Assembly: GCA_937906995.1 (NCBI GenBank)
Contig: CALESB010000042.1
Coordinates: forward strand, 1 to 14,516
Source of the DNA: an uncultured Sutterella sp.
GTDB lineage: Bacteria > Pseudomonadota > Gammaproteobacteria > Burkholderiales > Burkholderiaceae_F
Direction: 5' to 3'
DNA: 14,516 nt
The position numbers and the translations under genes were made by a program. Below, piece after piece: positions 6,459-12,704 of this stretch. The stretch's first letter is position 1. Every line of letters starts with the position of its first letter. A model generated the notes under the pieces. That model saw only the letters and a program-made list of their open reading frames with translations. It ran no database searches and was not told the DNA's origin.

Positions 6459-8324
6459 ATGGCTTTACTGCAAATTGCTGAACCGGGGTTATCGGCCGAT
6501 CCCCATCAACATCGATTGGCTGTTGGTATCGACTTGGGTACAACGAACTCTTTGGTTGCAACAGTTCGTAATGCGCAAACTGAAGTAATTGCCGATCATG
6601 AAGGGAAAAAGTTACTACCTTCTGTGGTCCGCTACCTTTCTGACAATGAGGTGGTGGTTGGTTACGAGGCCCAAAAGGCTGCCGGCGAAGATGCGAAAAA
6701 TACAATTGTCAGTGTGAAGCGTTTTTTAGGGCGTTCACAAGCTGATCTTGAGCACAGCGCCAATCTGCCCTATGAATTTACGACCGATGCAGGCATGCTT
6801 CGCATTAAGACTCGTGCGGGTGAGAAAAGCCCGGTGGAAGTGTCTGCTGAAATCTTAAAAACACTCTCAGCCCGTGCCCAAGAAGCTCTTGGGGGAGATT
6901 TGGTGGGTGCTGTTATTACAGTGCCAGCTTACTTTGACGATGCGCAACGTCAGGCGACAAAAGACGCTGCTCGTTTGGCAGGATTGAATGTTCTTCGTTT
7001 ACTCAATGAACCGACGGCTGCTGCCCTAGCCTATGGATTAGATGAGGGAGCCGAAGGACTTTACGTTATTTATGACTTGGGCGGCGGAACCTTCGACGTT
7101 TCTATCCTTCGTTTAACGAAGGGTGTTTTCGAAGTTTTAGCAACCGGTGGAGACTCTGCTCTTGGTGGTGATGACTTTGATCATCGACTCTTTTGTTGGG
7201 TTACGCAAGAGGCTAATATCCAAGGGATATTGTCTGCGGACGATAAGCGTCGCATTTTGGTCGCCGCTCGTCAAGCAAAGGAATCATTGAGTCTAGCGCA
7301 AGAGGCGCGTTTGGAAGTATTGCTTTCGACAGGTCAAGCGCTTTCATTGACATTGACTCGAGAAGCCTTCAAACACATGACGTGCCATTTGGTTAAAAAG
7401 ACCTTGGATACGCTCAAAAACGTTATGCGAGATGCCAAACTTGATAAAGAAGCAATTCAAGGATTGGTACTTGTAGGTGGCTCAACACGTATGCCAGTGA
7501 TTCGAGAAGCAATTACTGAGTATTTGGGTTTTGAACCCTTAGACAATATCAATCCTGATGAAGTGGTGGCAGTCGGTGCAGCAAAGCAAGCAAATATGCT
7601 TGCGGGCAACACGACTGGAGACGATTGGCTGCTATTAGACGTTACTCCTTTGTCTTTAGGTTTAGAGACAATGGGGGGACTCGTTGAAAAGGTTATTCCG
7701 CGCAACACGCCCATCCCTGTGGCGATGGCTCAGGACTTTACAACCTTTAAGGACGGCCAAACAGCCATGGCAATACACGTTGTTCAAGGTGAAAGAGAGA
7801 TTGTTGACGCTTGTCGAAGTTTGGCACGATTTGAGTTGCGGGGCCTTCCGTCTTTGGTTGCAGGGGCCGCCCGTATTCGTGTGACCTTTACGGTTGACGC
7901 GGATGGCTTATTGTCGGTTTCTGCCCGTGAAACGCAAACAGGAGTAGAAGCGAGCGTTACGGTTAAACCCTCTTATGGTTTAACTGATGACGAAATCGTC
8001 CGAATGTTGCAAGACGGAACAGGTTCAGCACAAGAGGATATGCGCTTGCGAGCATTGCGTGAAGAAGAGGTTGAAGCGCGCCGTTTGATTGAAAGTACTG
8101 TTAGCGCACTGGCAAGCGATGCAGATTTATTGAGTCAACAGGAGCAAGATACGATTCGCAATTTAATTGCTCAACTCTTGGCTGCAGTAGAAGTGCATAA
8201 TTTAGATGATATTAAAGAGCTAGAAGCTCAGTTAACGACTGCAACGGAAAGTTTTGCTGAGCGTCGTATGGACCGAGCCATTGCAATGGCATTGTCTGGT
8301 AAGAATATTGATGAGATTGGCTAA
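6459..8324 (+). CDS. hscA: Hsp70-type chaperone HscA for Fe-S cluster transfer
   Basis: A 621-residue specialised Hsp70 that binds the LPPVK motif of IscU and, with HscB, drives cluster release in an ATP-dependent way. The nucleotide-binding domain shows IDLGTTNS (24-31), DLGGGTFDVS (206-215) and GGSTRMP (340-346). The interdomain linker LLLDVTPLSL lies at 391-400 and is followed by the substrate-binding domain and helical lid. The start MALLQIAEPGLSADPHQ closely matches E. coli HscA. The open frame extends back to 6366 inside hscB, but that extension is not family-like. The ribosome binding site before the ATG is poor (AAAGAA), so translation may depend on hscB, whose stop is 28 bases upstream. 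Confidence 0.97.
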   Translation: MALLQIAEPGLSADPHQHRLAVGIDLGTTNSLVATVRNAQTEVIADHEGKKLLPSVVRYLSDNEVVVGYEAQKAAGEDAKNTIVSVKRFLGRSQADLEHSANLPYEFTTDAGMLRIKTRAGEKSPVEVSAEILKTLSARAQEALGGDLVGAVITVPAYFDDAQRQATKDAARLAGLNVLRLLNEPTAAALAYGLDEGAEGLYVIYDLGGGTFDVSILRLTKGVFEVLATGGDSALGGDDFDHRLFCWVTQEANIQGILSADDKRRILVAARQAKESLSLAQEARLEVLLSTGQALSLTLTREAFKHMTCHLVKKTLDTLKNVMRDAKLDKEAIQGLVLVGGSTRMPVIREAITEYLGFEPLDNINPDEVVAVGAAKQANMLAGNTTGDDWLLLDVTPLSLGLETMGGLVEKVIPRNTPIPVAMAQDFTTFKDGQTAMAIHVVQGEREIVDACRSLARFELRGLPSLVAGAARIRVTFTVDADGLLSVSARETQTGVEASVTVKPSYGLTDDEIVRMLQDGTGSAQEDMRLRALREEEVEARRLIESTVSALASDADLLSQQEQDTIRNLIAQLLAAVEVHNLDDIKELEAQLTTATESFAERRMDRAIAMALSGKNIDEIG

Positions 8325-8336
8325 AAAGGAAAAATT

Positions 8337-8672
8337 ATGCCTAAAGTAACTGTTTTACCTCACGAAACAATCTGTCCGGAAGGAAAGACTTTTGAGGCAC
8401 GTACTGGTGCTAAATTAGCTCGTGTTTTGTTGGCTAATGGGATTAAGATTGAACACGCCTGCGAGTTTTCTGGGGCTTGCTCAACCTGCCACGTCATTAT
8501 TCGTGAAGGGTTTGACTCTTTAAATGAACCGGAAGATGAAGAGTTGGATATGCTCGATCATGCTTGGGGTGTGACAAGCGTGAGCCGTTTGTCATGTCAG
8601 ACCATTATTGGTGATAGTGATATTGTGGTGGAGTTACCTCGTTATACTCGTAATCACGCAAAGGAACACTAA
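8337..8672 (+). CDS. fdx: ISC-type [2Fe-2S] ferredoxin
   Basis: A 111-residue adrenodoxin-type ferredoxin that supplies electrons for cluster assembly on IscU. The cluster ligands follow the CX5CX2C...C pattern: Cys42, Cys48, Cys51 (CEFSGACSTC) and Cys87 (LSCQT). The acidic stretch NEPEDEELDMLDHAW is typical of the partner-binding helix. AAGGA stands six bases before the ATG, and the gene begins 12 bases after hscA. Confidence 0.96.
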   Translation: MPKVTVLPHETICPEGKTFEARTGAKLARVLLANGIKIEHACEFSGACSTCHVIIREGFDSLNEPEDEELDMLDHAWGVTSVSRLSCQTIIGDSDIVVELPRYTRNHAKEH

Positions 8673-8675
8673 ATA

Positions 8676-8867
8676 ATGCGTTGGAAAGATACCCAACAAA
8701 TCGCAGAGACACTCTACGATCTGCATCCTGAGTTAGACCCTTTGAAGCTTCGCTTTACAGAGTTGCATGCAATGATCATTGCCCTTGATGAATTTGATGA
8801 TGATCCCGAAAAGAGCAATGAAGCTATTCTTGAAGCAATCCTTCAAGCTTGGCTTGATGAGCGCTGA
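8676..8867 (+). CDS. iscX: IscX, small acidic IscS-binding protein
   Basis: A 63-residue acidic protein that closely follows E. coli IscX (phrases LYDLHPELDP, RFTELH, DEFDDDPEKSNEAILEAIL and the end WLDER). In E. coli it binds IscS at the site used by Fdx and CyaY and tunes desulfurase activity depending on iron. It starts three bases after fdx, with AAGGAA at the end of fdx as ribosome binding site. It is the last isc gene, and trmD follows eight bases later. Confidence 0.95.
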   Translation: MRWKDTQQIAETLYDLHPELDPLKLRFTELHAMIIALDEFDDDPEKSNEAILEAILQAWLDER

Positions 8868-8875
8868 GGTTAATT

Positions 8876-9613
8876 ATGCGATTTGACGTCATAACGCTTT
8901 TCCCAGAAATGTTTGGTGCCGTGACCGATCACGGTATTACGGCAAGAGCCCGTAAACGAGGATTGTGGTCGCTGAACCTATGGAACCCGCGAGATGAAAC
9001 GACGGACAATCACCGAACGGTTGATGATCGTCCTTTTGGCGGAGGACCGGGTATGGTTATGATGGCTGAACCCTTAGCAAAAACAGTGGATCGTATCCGA
9101 GTCTCAGGCAACAAAGGCAAGGTTGTGAGTTTTGCTCCGAATGGCAAAAAGCTCTCAGATGAAATGGTGCGGCAATGGGTTAGCGAAGGTCAAGATGTCA
9201 TCTTGGTTTGTGGTCGCTATGAAGGTATTGATCAACGTTTCTTAGACACCTATGTTGATGAGGTGGTGAGCATTGGGGATTTTGTGCTTTCAGGTGGAGA
9301 GTTACCGGCCATGACGCTTATTGACGCGATTGTGCGCCAAATCCCCGGGGCAATTAAAGAACTCTCTACGCTCGATGAGTCTTTTTCAACGGGATTGCTT
9401 GATGCGCCACATTACACTCGACCTGAAGTGTGGCGTGAGCAAACGATTCCTGAAATACTGCTGACTGGACATCATGCCAATATTGCAAAATGGACTCGAG
9501 AACAAAGTCTTAAGTTAACGTTACAGACTCGGCCGGATTTAATTGAAAAAGCTGAAAAAGACGGTAAGTTAACAAAAGCTGATTTAAAGTGGATATCTCT
9601 ACAGAAGAGATAA
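8876..9613 (+). CDS. trmD: tRNA (guanine-37-N1)-methyltransferase TrmD
   Basis: A 245-residue SPOUT methyltransferase that uses S-adenosylmethionine to make m1G37 next to the anticodon of tRNAs reading CNN and some GGG codons, preventing frameshifts; it is normally essential. Visible motifs are MRFDVITLFPEMF at the start, DDRPFGGGPGM (50-60), and the knot region CGRYEGIDQRF (112-122), SIGDFVLSGGELPAM (132-146). The catalytic Asp176 lies in LLDAPHYTRPE. GAGG overlapping the iscX stop serves as ribosome binding site. With eight bases between iscX and trmD it appears cotranscribed with the isc operon. The usual upstream partners rpsP and rimM are missing, and rplS is about 700 bases downstream rather than adjacent. 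Confidence 0.97.
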   Translation: MRFDVITLFPEMFGAVTDHGITARARKRGLWSLNLWNPRDETTDNHRTVDDRPFGGGPGMVMMAEPLAKTVDRIRVSGNKGKVVSFAPNGKKLSDEMVRQWVSEGQDVILVCGRYEGIDQRFLDTYVDEVVSIGDFVLSGGELPAMTLIDAIVRQIPGAIKELSTLDESFSTGLLDAPHYTRPEVWREQTIPEILLTGHHANIAKWTREQSLKLTLQTRPDLIEKAEKDGKLTKADLKWISLQKR

Positions 9614-9686
9614 AAATCTCGAATCTTAAGCGAAATTCAAATAACTGAACGCTAATTTGTAAACAGAAATTTCTAGATACAACTTC

Positions 9687-9740
9687 AAAAGTAGAAGGGA
9701 GTAGAATGAAGGAGGTCTCAAAGCCGCCTCTACTTTTATT
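9687..9740 (+). terminator. Likely terminator or structured leader after trmD
   Basis: AAAAGTAGA (9687-9695) pairs with TCTACTTTT (9729-9737) around a 33-base interval, and is followed by a T-rich tail to 9751. A second copy of GTAGA plus AAGGGA (9695-9705) can pair with the same right arm and the TCCCTT beyond it, so alternative folds are possible. The interval contains a perfect Shine-Dalgarno-like AAGGAGGT at 9709-9716. It may terminate the isc-trmD transcript, at least in part, or act as leader for the next gene. Confidence 0.45.
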
Positions 9741-9767
9741 CCCTTTATTTTATAGCAGAAAGTATCT

Positions 9768-10079
9768 ATGGAACCAAATTTTGAAGTTCGTCGTCGCGCC
9801 TATAACCTGCATCTTGAAGGAAAGGGTTACAAGGCCGCCGCCAAGCAACTTGGTGTGAGCGAAAGCACAGTCCGAGATTGGTTTAGACGTTTCAAAGTTG
9901 GTGCATTCGATACTCTGTTGAGCTCAAAGACAACTACTCGCCGTTACCCACAAGAGATGATCGATCAAGTGATCAAGTTGCGTGAAGATGGCCGTTCCTG
10001 GACTGAAATCTTGGCGGCAACGCATGTTCCCATTGGAACAGCCAAGAATTGGGTTCGTCGTCATAAACTCAATAAGTAA
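9768..10079 (+). CDS. Small double helix-turn-helix protein, insertion-sequence OrfA-like
   Basis: A 103-residue basic protein with two helix-turn-helix segments. The first is about 18-43 (GKGYKAAAKQLGVSESTVRD followed by WFRRFK). The second is about 74-100 (GRSWTEILAATHVPIGTAKN followed by WVRRHK). The layout resembles the DNA-binding OrfA of IS3/IS150-type elements, but no transposase OrfB and no flanking inverted repeats are visible. It may be a domesticated transposase DNA-binding part or a small regulator; the target is unknown. The ribosome binding site before the ATG is weak (AGAAAG). It stands between trmD and rplS, which are usually neighbours, so it looks like an insertion into the conserved ribosomal-protein cluster. 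Its own terminator follows at 10135-10178. Confidence 0.8.
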   Translation: MEPNFEVRRRAYNLHLEGKGYKAAAKQLGVSESTVRDWFRRFKVGAFDTLLSSKTTTRRYPQEMIDQVIKLREDGRSWTEILAATHVPIGTAKNWVRRHKLNK

Positions 10080-10134
10080 TCGATTCGCCGTTTTTTGAAG
10101 TCTTAACCAAGACCATTTGAAACTTAATTGGATT

Positions 10135-10180
10135 TTGAAAATATTCCGTAATCTTTGAAAAGATTCGGAATTTTTCAATT
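10135..10180 (+). terminator. Rho-independent terminator after the HTH gene
   Basis: A long hairpin. ATTCCG (10143-10148) pairs with 10166-10171, and the inner AATCTT (10150-10155) pairs with 10160-10165 around the loop TGAA. The outer TTGAAAA (10135-10141) pairs with 10172-10178, with bulged T at 10142 and 10149. The right side contains five T in a row. It should stop read-through from the trmD/HTH side just before the rplS promoter. Confidence 0.75.
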
Positions 10181-10193
10181 TTTGTTGTATAAT
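10164..10193 (+). promoter_or_regulatory. Candidate promoter of rplS
   Basis: A perfect TATAAT lies at 10188-10193 after an AT-rich stretch. The best -35 is the weak TTCGGA at 10164-10169 with an 18-base gap, which overlaps the preceding terminator arm. Transcription would start near 10200, giving a leader of about 110 bases for rplS. Confidence 0.5.
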
Positions 10194-10200
10194 CGGCGTC

Positions 10201-10304
10201 TTTCCACACAGGTGGAAAATTTTGTTTAATTAAAAAGTCCATCCTATCGGCGGTGACTATGCGCGAATATTTCGATCGCAGATCGCATGATGATGGTTTT
10301 GGAG
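10201..10304 (+). promoter_or_regulatory. Structured 5' leader of rplS
   Basis: The leader begins with a perfect 7-bp hairpin TTTCCAC/GTGGAAA (10201-10218, loop ACAG) followed by ATTTTGTTT. A second hairpin lies at 10260-10280 (TGCG-CGAA, loop TAT, TTCG-AT-CGCA). It is followed by a tandem repeat of GATCGCA (10274-10287), and then the GGAG ribosome binding site at 10301-10304. Ribosomal protein operons often carry such leaders for autoregulation. Whether this one senses L19 is inference. Confidence 0.4.
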
Positions 10305-10310
10305 ATAAAA

Positions 10311-10673
10311 ATGAATCTTATCCAAAAGTTGGAACAAGAAGAACTCGCCCGCGTTACCGCTGGCAAGACCTATCCTGAATTCGCCCCGGGTGACACGGTT
10401 GTTGTGAACGTCAACGTTGTTGAAGGTTCCCGCAAGCGCGTTCAAGCTTACGAAGGCGTCGTTATCGCTCGTCGTAACCGCGGTTTGAACTCCTCTTTCA
10501 TCGTTCGTAAGATTTCCAGCGGTGAAGGTGTTGAACGTACATTCCAACTCTATGCTCCGACGATCGCTAGCATCGAAGTGAAGCGCCACGGTGACGTCCG
10601 TCGTGCTAAGCTCTACTACTTGCGCAATCGCTCTGGTAAGGCTGCTCGTATTAAGGAAAAGCTTGCCAAGTAA
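10311..10673 (+). CDS. rplS: 50S ribosomal protein L19
   Basis: A 120-residue ribosomal protein located at the interface of the 50S and 30S subunits. Clear family phrases are FAPGDTVVVNVNVVEGSRKR (24-43), GVVIARRNRGLNSSFIVRKI (49-68), GEGVERTFQLYAP (71-83) and RRAKLYYLRNRSGKAARIKE (98-117). The open frame begins at an ATG at 10287, but GGAG at 10301-10304 is six bases before the ATG at 10311, where the L19 N-terminus (MNLIQKLEQEE) begins. It appears to be a single-gene unit with its own promoter and a strong terminator, rather than part of rpsP-rimM-trmD-rplS. Confidence 0.97.
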   Translation: MNLIQKLEQEELARVTAGKTYPEFAPGDTVVVNVNVVEGSRKRVQAYEGVVIARRNRGLNSSFIVRKISSGEGVERTFQLYAPTIASIEVKRHGDVRRAKLYYLRNRSGKAARIKEKLAK

Positions 10674-10700
10674 TTCTTGGTCGCAAACCAAAATACATTT

Positions 10701-10743
10701 GAAAAGAGGTCAGGTCATTGGATTTGGCCTCTTTTCTTTTTTA
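10701..10743 (+). terminator. Rho-independent terminator of rplS
   Basis: An 11-bp stem GAAAAGAGGTC (10701-10711) pairs with 10726-10736 including one T-G pair. It is followed by TTTTTT and then ATAC. It is a strong canonical terminator 27 bases after the rplS stop codon. Confidence 0.9.
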
Positions 10744-10796
10744 TACAATCAGTTTTTTTCGTAGAATATCGTCATTAGTGCTTGTTAGAGGTTTTT

Positions 10797-11426
10797 ATGT
10801 CTGCACGTCTTTTTAGTCGTTTTTCCTTCTTAGCTTTGACCGCTTTGTCAGTAGCAGGGTGCTCAAGTATGAATGCTTATTTGGGCGAGTCTGAGCAAGA
10901 GGTTGGCTACTATAGAATTTATGATGTGCAAACGACTGCATCTGGGAAGGCAGTTATCGATGTATTACAAAAATCAATTGCCTCTGATGGAGCAAAAGCC
11001 AACTTTTCGTATAGCCCTTACTATTTAAAGGTTAAGCCTCAAAAAGCGGAACGTTTTATCCCTTTGGGTCTTATTAATCCAATGCAAGCCAAGATGAGTC
11101 CCAATGCACCGGAGTTTGCAGGGTACGTTGGAATAAGCTGCCCACGTTCGGCTTGGACAGCAAATACAGTACGTAATGATGGGACTTATTTACAGGCTTG
11201 TCTTTATCCCTATAAGCATGGCTATCAAGTAAGCCTATTTGCACGCTTTTTGAAAAAGCGAGGCAAACTGTCTGATATGACGTCCTCTGTTGTCAATTAT
11301 GCAGGGCATGGCACCGATGAATCCTGGGCAGAGCATCTCTTTGAGCAAGTTCCGGCTAAGCTTAGAAAAGACTTACCCGCTCAAGTAGATCTCCTTGAGT
11401 CGTTGCCAGTAGGCTACCTTGAATAA
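10797..11426 (+). CDS. Putative lipoprotein of unknown function
   Basis: A 209-residue precursor. Its N-terminus has a basic start (MSARLFSR), a hydrophobic core and the lipobox SVAGC with the lipidated Cys22. Ser at the next position favours sorting to the outer membrane. The mature part has two further cysteines, Cys115 (GISCPRS) and Cys135 (LQACLYP), which could form a disulfide in the periplasm. I do not recognise a family. The frame is open from a TTG at 10782, but AGAGG at 10787-10791 stands five bases before the ATG at 10797, which also gives the proper signal peptide. A TAGAAT at 10762-10767 might be its -10 element. It is monocistronic, followed at once by a terminator shared with the convergent LOG gene. 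Confidence 0.85.
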   Translation: MSARLFSRFSFLALTALSVAGCSSMNAYLGESEQEVGYYRIYDVQTTASGKAVIDVLQKSIASDGAKANFSYSPYYLKVKPQKAERFIPLGLINPMQAKMSPNAPEFAGYVGISCPRSAWTANTVRNDGTYLQACLYPYKHGYQVSLFARFLKKRGKLSDMTSSVVNYAGHGTDESWAEHLFEQVPAKLRKDLPAQVDLLESLPVGYLE

Positions 11427-11456
11427 ATAAAGGCGTCTTATTTGAGACGCCTTTAT
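11427..11456. terminator. Bidirectional terminator between convergent genes
   Basis: A 12-bp perfect stem ATAAAGGCGTCT (11427-11438) pairs with 11445-11456 around TATTTG. T-rich bases lie within the stem end on both strands. It lies directly between the stop codons of the lipoprotein gene and the minus-strand LOG gene, and can serve both. Confidence 0.8.
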
Positions 11457-11457
11457 G

Positions 11458-12582
11458 TTAATTATCAATGTTTGGCTTGAAGGTCTTAACAGTATTAACG
11501 ACTTCATCAATACTGTCTGTAACAGAAATTCGTAGACCGTCGTATTTTCCCTCTTTCACTAAGTACTCTAAAAGCTCATAGACAGGCATTTCTCGACGCC
11601 AAAAATCAACACCTAAAAAGACCATTAGGCTGGCATAACCATAGGTCTGGTAGTGGTTAGGAACAGCCGCTTGGAAGATTTCTTGGATGGTGCCTGCGCT
11701 TCCTGGAGTGTAGATCAAGCCACCTCGCGTGATATTTAAAATAGTGTCTTCGCGAATGCTGTTGTCAAAAAACTTGGCAATGTGCGTTGCAAAAGGCGTA
11801 GCGGGTTCGTGTCCATAAAGCCACGTCGGAACTCCAAGACTTATGAAATGTGTTTGTGGATAACGGTAGCGGATTCGAAACGCGGAAGATAACCATCCTG
11901 CATCTTGCCAACTGGGAAATTCGCCCAGTGTTTTGAGAGCATCTTCCACTTCTTCATCAGTGCGTTGTGCCATCCAAGCGCCCAAGTGAGTTGCTTCCAT
12001 TGCACCAGCACCGCCACCGCTGACCATAATGAACCCTAATTCGGTTAATCGTTTACTCAGATAAACAATTTGTCGGTAGAAGGGATCGGTACGAAGTAAG
12101 TCATGACCACCCATGATGCCAACAATTTGTCTTTCATGATAGGGTTCAAGAAAGTCTTTAATGGCATTACTCATTGAATGGTCATGCAAATAGCGTGACA
12201 ATGTTTCTTTGACGTTTTTCGATGTGGGTCCCGTAGTCAAATAGTGCTGATGAACTTTGTAGTCAAAGCTGTCCTTGATGGTCGATTCATCTCTCGGGTC
12301 AAAGCCTGCGGAAAGAGAGTTGGCAGAATAAAGGTAGCTTCGATAGATATCAAAGGGAGCCTCTAATCGGGGAAAGATTAGATTGGTTTTATCGAGCTTT
12401 TGAGTAAAACTTTCCGGTAACTGACATCCTAAGAACAGGCAATTGCTATAAGTGCACTCAGAAGCTAAATCGGCCAAATCCGTAAAATCAACATTTTGAA
12501 AAACATGACGATCAATGTGACCGGGTTCAGTAATTAATCCCAGCAATTGGGTGACGGTTTCGATTTCTCTATATTCTGGCAT
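11458..12582 (-). CDS. LOG-family nucleotide-binding protein (possible nucleotide 5'-monophosphate nucleosidase)
   Basis: A 374-residue protein with a C-terminal Rossmann-like LOG domain (older name: lysine decarboxylase family). The domain begins at about 153 with GIMGGHD (155-161), followed by VSGGGAGAMEA (187-197) and TPGSAGTIQE (292-301). The last is the form taken by the family motif PGGxGTxxE, with Ser in place of the second Gly. Family members such as LOG and PpnN cleave the N-glycosidic bond of nucleotide monophosphates; the substrate here is not known. About 150 N-terminal residues precede the domain, with no motif that I recognise. AGAGG stands seven bases before the ATG. It is convergent with the lipoprotein gene and divergent from the OLD gene. 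Confidence 0.85.
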   Translation of the reverse strand: MPEYREIETVTQLLGLITEPGHIDRHVFQNVDFTDLADLASECTYSNCLFLGCQLPESFTQKLDKTNLIFPRLEAPFDIYRSYLYSANSLSAGFDPRDESTIKDSFDYKVHQHYLTTGPTSKNVKETLSRYLHDHSMSNAIKDFLEPYHERQIVGIMGGHDLLRTDPFYRQIVYLSKRLTELGFIMVSGGGAGAMEATHLGAWMAQRTDEEVEDALKTLGEFPSWQDAGWLSSAFRIRYRYPQTHFISLGVPTWLYGHEPATPFATHIAKFFDNSIREDTILNITRGGLIYTPGSAGTIQEIFQAAVPNHYQTYGYASLMVFLGVDFWRREMPVYELLEYLVKEGKYDGLRISVTDSIDEVVNTVKTFKPNIDN

Positions 12583-12704
12583 AGGATACCTCTCTGTCTT
12601 TCATTGATTTTAATCGCGAAAAAACAATACTTGAAAGAAAATTCACCTAAAGTCAGTTTTTTTTACATACAATGAAAAAAAGCGCTCGTGAAAGGAGCTC
12701 TATC

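Noticed and set aside
9665..9674. 10-bp palindrome AGAAATTTCT upstream of the HTH gene as an operator
   Set aside because: A short AT-rich palindrome is easily due to chance, and there is no second copy nearby.
10257..10691. Minus-strand 144-codon frame opposite rplS
   Set aside because: It is the shadow of a strongly codon-biased ribosomal gene and has no ribosome binding site or family features.
12583..12704. Search for divergent promoters between the LOG and OLD genes
   Set aside because: TTGATT, TTGAAA and TACAAT boxes occur, but none pair with suitable spacing on either strand; no promoter is claimed.
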